Below are positions 1-5,191 of a DNA stretch of 8,583 nt, one piece after another; positions within the stretch are counted from its first letter, which is position 1, and the number at the start of each line of letters is the position of its first letter. A program made the position numbers and the translations under genes. The stretch lies in NCBI GenBank assembly GCA_919901895.1, contig CAKKQI010000029.1, forward strand, positions 340 to 8,922, in the 5' to 3' direction. The DNA is from Candidatus Brocadiaceae bacterium (GTDB taxonomy: Bacteria > Planctomycetota > MHYJ01 > JACQXL01 > CAKKQI01). The notes beneath the pieces are model-generated. The model was not told the DNA's origin. It saw nothing but the letters and a program-made list of their open reading frames with translations, and ran no database searches.

Positions 1-224
1 GCAGCGAAATTAATAAGATGCTCTGCCAGATACCGGGCGTAAAAAATGTTATCTGGCAAAACCGGGGTGAAATTAATACCTTCGTGATTGAGCCGCAACC
101 GGGAGATGACCTCAGGGAAAAAATTTACCAAACCGCGGTGGAACAGCGCTGGATGCTCAGGGAACTAAAACGCACTGCCGCGACGCTGGAAGACCTGTTT
201 GTGCAGGTAACGACCCGCGAATAA
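1..224 (+). CDS. ABC transporter ATP-binding protein, C-terminal end (partial at window edge)
   Basis: Only the last 73 residues are present, read from base 3 to the TAA at 222-224; the Walker A, signature and Walker B motifs lie outside the window. The visible part fits the C-terminal extension of GldA/CcmA-like drug or gliding ATPases (DUF4162-like): a compact alpha/beta stretch around IPGVKNVIW, then the typical closing motif TLEDLFVQVT, which corresponds to LED(V/L)F near the end of this ATPase class. The next original operon gene is an ABC-2 permease, its expected partner, followed by a GldG-like protein. That context supports an exporter-type ATPase energising the membrane complex from the cytoplasm. 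The substrate is unknown. A repeat arm begins directly after the stop codon. The family call is good from tail plus context; calling it gldA would be too specific. Confidence 0.8.
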   Translation, partial: SEINKMLCQIPGVKNVIWQNRGEINTFVIEPQPGDDLREKIYQTAVEQRWMLRELKRTAATLEDLFVQVTTRE

Positions 225-267
225 ACCACAGATATACACTGATATTGAATAATGGATAAACACGGAT
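225..267. repeat. Left arm of cassette: four CACRGAT-type heptamers
   Basis: Heptamers start at 227 (CACAGAT), 237 (CACTGAT), 251 (AATGGAT, degenerate) and 261 (CACGGAT). Their spacing is 10, 14 and 10 bases, mirroring the 10/13 pattern of the right arm in reverse orientation. The arm starts at the base after the ATPase stop codon and ends 6 bases before the GTG start of the cassette gene. Confidence 0.75.
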
Positions 268-273
268 AAATAG

Positions 274-651
274 GTGATACAGAATAAACTTAAATATCAG
301 GATATAACCAGGGAAATTTTAGGGGCGGCCTTTGAAGTGCATAATATTTTAGGATGCGGTTTTCTTGAAAAAGTTTATGAAAATGCTTTAGAGCGAGAAC
401 TAAAAGCAAGGAAATTAAACTATGACTCCCAAAAAGAGATAAATGTATTTTATAAAAATCAAAAAGTTGGAACTTATATTCCCGATTTGGTTATTGAAGA
501 CAAAGTAATCGTAGAATTAAAGGTAGTTGGGGAAATCGGCAACATCCATATTGCGCAATTACTGAATTATCTAAAAGCTTCGGGATATGAAGTCGGACTT
601 ATTTTAAATTTCGCTAAAACTAAATTAGAATACAAAAGATTAATAAAATAA
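274..651 (+). CDS. GxxExxY family protein (PDDEXK_3-like predicted nuclease)
   Basis: This 125-residue protein belongs to the GxxExxY family, whose fold resembles PDDEXK nucleases. The naming motif is GFLEKVY (G29, E32, Y35). A nuclease-like core follows: PD at 70-71 and ELK at 81-83, giving a possible catalytic set E32, D71, E81 and K83, then Q95 and Y99 in the helix IAQLLNYLK. The C-terminus (VGLILNF followed by KRLIK) is typical of the family, and the length is full. The start is GTG at 274: a stop codon lies directly upstream at 271-273, there is no internal Met, and the N-terminus aligns with the family's usual LKYxDITxxIxGAAFEVH opening. No Shine-Dalgarno sequence is visible. Codon choice is strongly A/T-rich compared with flanking genes, suggesting a foreign origin. 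Biological role is unknown for the family; nuclease activity is inferred from motifs only. Confidence 0.9.
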   Translation: MIQNKLKYQDITREILGAAFEVHNILGCGFLEKVYENALERELKARKLNYDSQKEINVFYKNQKVGTYIPDLVIEDKVIVELKVVGEIGNIHIAQLLNYLKASGYEVGLILNFAKTKLEYKRLIK

Positions 652-654
652 TTG

Positions 655-735
655 TATCCGTGGTAAACATCCGTGAGTATCTCTGGTAAATATCTGTGTC
701 TATCCGTGGTAAACATCCGTGTGTATCTGTGGTAC
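655..735. repeat. Right arm of cassette: seven ATCYGTG heptamers with alternating 13/10 spacing
   Basis: Heptamers start at 656, 669, 679, 692, 702, 715 and 725, giving spacings 13, 10, 13, 10, 13, 10. Six of seven are ATCCGTG or ATCTGTG; that at 679 is ATCTCTG. On a larger scale the arm is a 46-base tandem duplication: 655-675 and 701-721 are identical, and agreement continues to 688/734 with two mismatches. The arm begins 3 bases after the cassette gene's stop and ends just before the permease ATG. Confidence 0.85.
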
Positions 736-736
736 T

Positions 737-1513
737 ATGAATATCCTTAATCTAACCAAACGCGAATTACTGGCTTATTTCCTTTCACCGCTGGCTTACG
801 TGGTGATGACGGCTTTCCTATTTTTTTCAGGAATATTTTTTTACAGTAATGTAACTGGATTCAAGGATACCTCGGCCATCCGATGGCAACTTGATATTAT
901 TGGTTTTATCAGTCTGTTTGCCCTGCCGCTCATTACTATGCGTCTGCTGGCCGAAGAAAAAAAATCAGGTACGATTGAAATGCTGATGACCGCACCGGTT
1001 ACCGAAACGGCTATTATTATTTCTAAATTCCTTGGGGCGCTGATATTTTATCTGTTCCTCATCGCACCGACTATTATTTACGTTATTTTGCTTTTAATCT
1101 GGGGAAATCTTGATATTGGTTCCCTCCTGGCCGGTTACCTCGGATTGATTTTATTAGTCGGCGTCTTTATCGCCATCGGTTTGTTTATCTCATCTTTCAC
1201 CGAGAGCCAACTGCTGGCCGCCATTGTTACCTGGGTTATTCTAATAATCTGGTATATCATCGGTGGATTAGCCGGTGAATTATCCAACGCTCTGGTATCA
1301 TTTTTAAACGCCGGGGTCGGGTGGTTATTCGGTTCGTTTGATGCCTGGTCTTCTAAACTAACCGCTTTTTTTGAATATATCGGTTTCTTTAAACATCTGG
1401 AGCCGTTTTCTAAGGGCCTAATTGATACGCGTGGCGTAGTTTTTTATCTCAGTTTAGTCGTCTTCTTTTTATTCTTAACCATCCGGGTAGTGGAATCAAA
1501 AAGATGGAAATAA
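737..1513 (+). CDS. ABC-2 type permease, GldF-like
   Basis: This 258-residue integral membrane protein is the presumed membrane channel partner of the upstream ATPase. Hydrophobic segments lie at about residues 19-37, 54-70, 93-127, 135-157, 163-184 and 233-251, fitting the six-helix ABC-2 plan. Diagnostic is ALPLITMRLLAEEKKSGTIE (62-81) followed by MLMTAPVT, the coupling region typical of GldF-like and NosY-like permeases. The ATG at 737 is preferred because the protein then begins MNILNLTKRELLAYFLSPLA, a standard family N-terminus. The frame is also open from a GTG at 719, but those six extra codons lie inside the cassette repeat. No Shine-Dalgarno sequence precedes 737; the repeat ends just before the start codon, so any native ribosome site may have been displaced. 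The GldG-like gene follows after 7 bases. Substrate unknown. Confidence 0.9.
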   Translation: MNILNLTKRELLAYFLSPLAYVVMTAFLFFSGIFFYSNVTGFKDTSAIRWQLDIIGFISLFALPLITMRLLAEEKKSGTIEMLMTAPVTETAIIISKFLGALIFYLFLIAPTIIYVILLLIWGNLDIGSLLAGYLGLILLVGVFIAIGLFISSFTESQLLAAIVTWVILIIWYIIGGLAGELSNALVSFLNAGVGWLFGSFDAWSSKLTAFFEYIGFFKHLEPFSKGLIDTRGVVFYLSLVVFFLFLTIRVVESKRWK

Positions 1514-1520
1514 ATAATTT

Positions 1521-3140
1521 ATGAATGATGAATTAAAAAAAGATACTTCAGGAAAGGCCGGTGACTGGGGATGCGGCAAAAAAAGACTGACGGCCTTGAA
1601 TCTAACCGCGATGATTCTTATTTCACTAGCGATCATCTTCGGCCTTAATTATCTCGCTTCCCAATATTATAAACGGATTGATTGCACTTTCGCCCGAACT
1701 TATTCACTTTCCGATAAAACCAAAACTATTCTTAAAAACCTGAATGAGCCGGTTACAGTCTATACGATTTTTTTCAATCATGAAGTTATCCCAAAATTAA
1801 AAGACTTGATGGAAGAATATAAGAGCTATTCATCAAAGATAGTGATTGAAGAATTAAGCGAAGCTAATCCGGTTTTAACCCAGAAAAAATTGAAATTTCT
1901 GTCGGAAGACCTCAAGATTGATATTTCCAGCATCGGGCTGGAATCTTTAAGAGGCGGCGAAACGCCCGGTTTTATGATTTTTGTCTACACCAACCGGAAT
2001 AAAGTGGTTAATCTTAAAGATAGCTATACACCCAAATACTCAGGCGGCTGGATGCCGCAGGAAACCGGCGTTGAAATATTTCGGGGCGAAGAACTTATCA
2101 CCGGAGCAATTTTAAACTTAATCCAGGGAAAACAGACCATGATCTATTTCACCGAAGGTCACCAGGAACCTGATATTAATAAATCAGATGGAAACGGAAT
2201 TGCTTATGTCAACGACTTGCTTAAACGGGAAAACATCGTCATCCAAAAGGTTGATTTGATGAAAACAGAAAAGGTGCCGGACGATTGTGCTGTTTTAATT
2301 ATGGCCGGACCGGGACAGCCGGTTAAACCACATGAAATCCGTCTACTTAATGATTACTTGTCCGCCGGCCGGAAAATGATGGTGCTGGTTGACCCGCTCA
2401 CTGAAACCAATCTGGAAAATTTTCTTAAGGAATGGGGGGTGGCACTTGATAATAATGTGGTGGTGGATTTGGTAAACTGCATTCAACTATCCCTTTCCGA
2501 CAGCCAGGTAACCGTTAAAAGTAAGGACATTACCGTTCCGGCTATAACTGACTATGGAGCGCGTCAGCATCCGATTACCAAAAAAATGGACGAACGAATA
2601 ACGACTTACTTTGTGGTGAGCCGTTCTATGGAACCAGTTAAATCGGCTGGCCCTGATTTAGAGATTGTTGAAATTGCCCGTTCATCTCCGGAATCCTGGG
2701 GCGAGATTGATTTGAAGTCGGCTCTGGAGAATAACAGCGCACCCGTTTTTGATAAGAATAAAGAAAAACAGGGCCCGCTGCTCCTGGGACTGGCCGTGAC
2801 GAAAAAAATAAAGTCGGAACTGTCGGACGGTCAGGCCGATCCTGGATCAAAAAATGAAACCAGACTTGTTGTTTTGGGCGATTCTGATATGATTAAAAAT
2901 ATTTATCTTAATCCAAACTCTCAACAGTACCTCGGCACAAATGACATTTTTTTGAACTCGGTTCGCTGGTTAGCCCACCAGGAACAGTTGATTTCCATTG
3001 AACCCAAAAAACCGGAGGATACTAAAGTAGATTTAAATGTGGGAAAACGCGCTCTGGTACTAATGCTGGTCAGCCTGGTTTTCTTGCCTTTGTTCGGTGT
3101 TATCGCTGGTATTTCTATCTGGCTGATGCGCCGTAAATAA
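1521..3140 (+). CDS. GldG-like ABC transporter auxiliary protein
   Basis: This 539-residue protein matches the ABC-type auxiliary component (ABC_transp_aux/GldG) class. It has a short charged cytoplasmic N-terminus, one membrane helix at about 25-45, a large extracytoplasmic domain and a second helix at about 511-535 ending in MRRK. Family-like features are the segment after the first helix (ARTYSLSDKTKTILKNL, 58-74), TEGHQEPD (211-218, corresponding to the TGHGE-type motif), VLVDPLT (288-294) and VVLGDSDM (450-457) before the final helix. It probably forms a complex with the permease and the DUF4340 protein in the envelope. The biochemical role of the family is unknown; gliding function is established only for some Bacteroidota and should not be assumed. 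It starts 7 bases after the permease stop with only a weak GGAAA upstream, and ends 2 bases before the next gene, so translational coupling is likely. Confidence 0.88.
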   Translation: MNDELKKDTSGKAGDWGCGKKRLTALNLTAMILISLAIIFGLNYLASQYYKRIDCTFARTYSLSDKTKTILKNLNEPVTVYTIFFNHEVIPKLKDLMEEYKSYSSKIVIEELSEANPVLTQKKLKFLSEDLKIDISSIGLESLRGGETPGFMIFVYTNRNKVVNLKDSYTPKYSGGWMPQETGVEIFRGEELITGAILNLIQGKQTMIYFTEGHQEPDINKSDGNGIAYVNDLLKRENIVIQKVDLMKTEKVPDDCAVLIMAGPGQPVKPHEIRLLNDYLSAGRKMMVLVDPLTETNLENFLKEWGVALDNNVVVDLVNCIQLSLSDSQVTVKSKDITVPAITDYGARQHPITKKMDERITTYFVVSRSMEPVKSAGPDLEIVEIARSSPESWGEIDLKSALENNSAPVFDKNKEKQGPLLLGLAVTKKIKSELSDGQADPGSKNETRLVVLGDSDMIKNIYLNPNSQQYLGTNDIFLNSVRWLAHQEQLISIEPKKPEDTKVDLNVGKRALVLMLVSLVFLPLFGVIAGISIWLMRRK

Positions 3141-3142
3141 AT

Positions 3143-4942
3143 ATGAAATTTCGCACGACTTTTATTCTATTTATTATCGCTTTAATCCTGGGTTCCGCTA
3201 TTCTTCTTCTTAAAAAATATGTCCCTACAACGGACGAACTGGGCAAAAAAAAGAATAAAATAGTTGACGTCCAATCAAAACAAATCACCTCTTTTGAAAT
3301 CAGGCAAAAAGACCTGATTATTTCAGGAGCAAAGGACCAGAATACCGGCTGGCAATTGACCGCACCTTTGAAAACTAAAGCCGATCAGCCCGTCGTGGAA
3401 GCAATGCTGCGCGAATTTGACTACCTGACCAAAAAAGACACAATTCCAAAAACCAATCCGGCCGATTACGGATTTGACCAGCCCCGTCTGGTTATCACCG
3501 TTCAAACCGAAGGACATAAAACCGTTACGGCCGATATCGGAACTGATACCCCGCTCGGTAACGGTCTTTATCTTCAGATGGCCGGTGATGCCAATGTCTA
3601 TGTGGTTGACAAAGGCATTTTTGAAATGTTCAATAAAACAGTTTTTGACCTGCGTGATAAAAAGATTTTTGACGTTGATTTATACGAAGTGAATAAATTC
3701 CGCTTGATTTATGATGGACCAGCGATTGAGTTGGCGAAAAAAGATAACGATTTGTCCGCCCAAGAGGCGGGCTGGCACCTGACGGAGCCGTTTAAGGAAA
3801 AATCAGACCAGGATAAACCGCGCAGTTTTTTGCTTGACCTCAATAATCTGGCGGCCGAATCGTTCGTAGATGATCATGCTCTAGATTTAAAAAAATATGG
3901 ATTAGACCAACCGGTCCTAAAAATTTCCGTATCAGAAACGAAGAACGAGCAGACCAAAACAGAAACTTTCCTTTTCGGCCACCTGCTTCCGGAAGACCCC
4001 AAAAAAATATACTTAACCAAAGAGGGGAGTAATACCATTGTGGCCGTTGATTCAGCTATCTTTGATAAACTAAAACTCAGAGCCAATGATTTCCGGTCAG
4101 AAAAACTCTTTGAATTGGAAGAAAACAATCTAACCAGGATTGAAATTCAGGAAAACCAACAACCATTGGTTCATCTGAAACGGGAAAATGAAGTTTGGAA
4201 ATTAGCTTATCCGGTCGACGGAAGTTTTGATGCGTCCAGTATCAGTGAATTTATCCACCGCTTAAATGACTTTCAAATCAATGAATTTACGGCTGAAGAT
4301 ACGTTCGTCTCAGGCGGATTGGAAAGGTATGGGCTGGTTACACCAACTTTAACGTTAGTTCTGGGATTTAAACAGCCATCCTCTGAAATAAAAACAAACC
4401 TGGGGTTACCGGCCGGCGGGGGAGAAATTATTTATGTCGGCCAATCCGGTAAAAACAGGGTGGTGGCTTTAAAGAAAGATTTTTATGACTTTCTCAAAAA
4501 AGGGTATCTGCTGTTCCAGAATAAAAATGTCTTAAATATCAATCGCGATGAGATAAAAACATTTTCAGTAGAAAAAATATCCGGTGAAAAATTCAGCGCC
4601 CGGCAGGAAAAACCGGGTAACTGGCTGGTGCTAGAACCAAAAGAAGCCAAGTTAGAAGATGTCTCGCTGGTTTACCAGTTCCTGGATAATATCTGTCAAT
4701 TAGAACTACTTGATTTTATCGCCGGTCCGGAAGCAAATTTAAGCGAGTTCGGATTAACAGAACCTTTTCTTAAACTTACTCTGGAATTTGGTTCAGGTGA
4801 ACGGATGCAGACTAAAACGTTACTGGTGGGCAAAGGAACACCGGACGGTTCCCGTTACGCTAAATTAGCCGAGCAACCCTTTGTATTCCTTCTGAATTCA
4901 TCTGTAGTCAACTCGTTGCAAAAAGATATTATTAAAAAATAG
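3143..4942 (+). CDS. Membrane-anchored protein with four tandem DUF4340-type repeats
   Basis: The 599-residue protein has one N-terminal membrane helix (about 7-23) and a long extracytoplasmic part. That part contains four copies of a DUF4340-like unit. Each has a hydrophobic-Trp strand (Trp at 70, 211, 352 and 494; spacing 141, 141, 142), then about 40 residues later a Y/F-G-hydrophobic-x-x-P motif (YGFDQP 109, YGLDQP 252, YGLVTP 396, FGLTEP 536) leading into a beta strand. Between units is a conserved turn such as YVVDKGIF (153-160), IVAVDSAIF (299-307) and VVALKKDF (440-447). DUF4340 proteins usually follow GldG-like genes, as here with a 2-base gap and no separate ribosome site. The role is unknown; it is presumably the extracytoplasmic partner of the transporter complex. 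The start ATG at 3143 directly precedes the membrane anchor. Confidence 0.85.
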   Translation: MKFRTTFILFIIALILGSAILLLKKYVPTTDELGKKKNKIVDVQSKQITSFEIRQKDLIISGAKDQNTGWQLTAPLKTKADQPVVEAMLREFDYLTKKDTIPKTNPADYGFDQPRLVITVQTEGHKTVTADIGTDTPLGNGLYLQMAGDANVYVVDKGIFEMFNKTVFDLRDKKIFDVDLYEVNKFRLIYDGPAIELAKKDNDLSAQEAGWHLTEPFKEKSDQDKPRSFLLDLNNLAAESFVDDHALDLKKYGLDQPVLKISVSETKNEQTKTETFLFGHLLPEDPKKIYLTKEGSNTIVAVDSAIFDKLKLRANDFRSEKLFELEENNLTRIEIQENQQPLVHLKRENEVWKLAYPVDGSFDASSISEFIHRLNDFQINEFTAEDTFVSGGLERYGLVTPTLTLVLGFKQPSSEIKTNLGLPAGGGEIIYVGQSGKNRVVALKKDFYDFLKKGYLLFQNKNVLNINRDEIKTFSVEKISGEKFSARQEKPGNWLVLEPKEAKLEDVSLVYQFLDNICQLELLDFIAGPEANLSEFGLTEPFLKLTLEFGSGERMQTKTLLVGKGTPDGSRYAKLAEQPFVFLLNSSVVNSLQKDIIKK

Positions 4943-4947
4943 AGGAG
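4943..4947 (+). promoter_or_regulatory. Strong ribosome binding site AGGAG for the 50-residue gene
   Basis: AGGAG lies 9 bases before the ATG at 4957, just after the DUF4340 stop codon. An in-frame ATG at 4948 directly abuts the AGGAG with no spacing and is therefore the poorer start. This is the clearest ribosome site in the left operon. Confidence 0.75.
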
Positions 4948-4956
4948 ATGATTTAT

Positions 4957-5109
4957 ATGATAGAAAAGACCGAATTCAAAGGCAATCCGATCATCGTTCT
5001 GAAACGCGATGAAAACGACAAATTTCCGTTTTCCTTCGGACTGACCAAGGCAAAACTTATTCTGGAGAACTTAGAGGAGATCAAGAAATTCGTTGAAGAA
5101 AATAAGTGA
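4957..5109 (+). CDS. Small acidic/basic protein of unknown function (50 residues)
   Basis: This short frame runs from ATG 4957 to TGA 5107-5109. The protein opens with a probable beta part (EFKGNPIIVLKRDENDKF, residues 6-23), then PFSFGLTKAKLILE (24-37) and a charged amphipathic helix to the end (LEEIKKFVEENK). It has no membrane segment and no signal peptide, so it is probably cytoplasmic. Support for a real gene: a strong AGGAG at proper distance, position 14 bases after the DUF4340 stop in the same direction, a balanced non-repetitive composition, and a following gap that has no other coding use. I do not recognise a named family. The compact beta-hairpin-plus-helix look would fit a small regulator or accessory protein, but no function is claimed. 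The in-frame ATG at 4948 would add only three residues. Confidence 0.75.
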   Translation: MIEKTEFKGNPIIVLKRDENDKFPFSFGLTKAKLILENLEEIKKFVEENK

Positions 5110-5113
5110 TCCA

Positions 5114-5150
5114 AATAAACACAAATGTCGGGACACCATTTGTGTTAATT
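5114..5150. terminator. Hairpin between convergent genes, possible terminator
   Basis: Bases 5114-5127 pair with 5137-5150 over 14 positions with one A-A mismatch, around a 9-base loop; the inner 10 pairs are perfect. It lies 4 bases after the 50-residue gene and downstream of tyrS on the other strand, so it could stop transcription from either side. The stem is AT-rich and no long T-run follows on either strand, which weakens the terminator reading. The arms are also the inverted heptamers of the surrounding repeat array. Confidence 0.35.
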
Positions 5151-5175
5151 CTGGTCAAATTCGTATCGATTCGTG
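5114..5175. repeat. ATTYGTG heptamer array in the convergent gap
   Basis: Heptamers start at 5138 (ATTTGTG), 5148 (ATTCTGG), 5159 (ATTCGTA) and 5169 (ATTCGTG), spaced 10, 11 and 10 bases. An inverted copy, CACAAAT, lies at 5120-5126. The design resembles the arms at 225-267 and 655-735 (heptamers ending in GTG at about helical-turn spacing), but the heptamer is ATTYGTG instead of ATCYGTG. No gene lies inside it. Together with the hairpin it fills most of the 82-base gap between the two operons. Confidence 0.65.
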
Positions 5176-5191
5176 TTAACAACGATCATTA

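Larger units (their letters stand above)
225..733 (+). mobile_element. GxxExxY-gene cassette bounded by inverted heptamer arrays
   Basis: This 509-base insert sits between the ATPase stop codon (224) and the permease start (737). Its outer ends form a 15-bp inverted repeat with one mismatch (225-239 against 719-733). Further inward, CACGGATA at 261-268 is the exact complement of TATCCGTG at 655-662 and 701-708. Almost all the space between the arms is one gene (274-651) for a PDDEXK-like predicted nuclease. GC over 361-600 is about 32% by hand count, below sampled lines of the neighbouring operon genes (about 40-52%). Single gene, inverted ends, foreign composition and placement between two partner genes suggest a mobile or formerly mobile cassette. 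No transposase and no clear flanking target duplication are visible, so mobility is inferred. Confidence 0.6.

Noticed and set aside
245..273. Promoter for the cassette gene (TTGAAT followed by AT-rich DNA)
   Set aside because: No convincing -10 box at 16-18 bases; the stretch is explained by the repeat arm.
655..735. CRISPR-like array
   Set aside because: Repeats are only 7 bases with 3- and 6-base spacing between them, the spacers are not unique, and no cas gene is present. It is a periodic repeat arm, not CRISPR.
719..736. Upstream GTG start for the permease
   Set aside because: The frame is open, but the six added residues are encoded by the cassette repeat, no ribosome site precedes it, and the family N-terminus fits the ATG at 737.
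219..743. GAATA at 219-223 and 739-743 as a target-site duplication
   Set aside because: The copies are not flush with the inverted repeat tips, and both lie in coding sequence at least in part; a 5-base match is expected by chance.
2638..2850. Minus-strand open frame inside the GldG-like gene
   Set aside because: Antisense shadow, Pro/Arg-rich, no supporting signal.
3323..4128. Several open frames of 60-85 codons overlapping the DUF4340 gene on both strands
   Set aside because: They lie inside a clearly coding gene, have no ribosome sites, and have composition typical of shadow frames.
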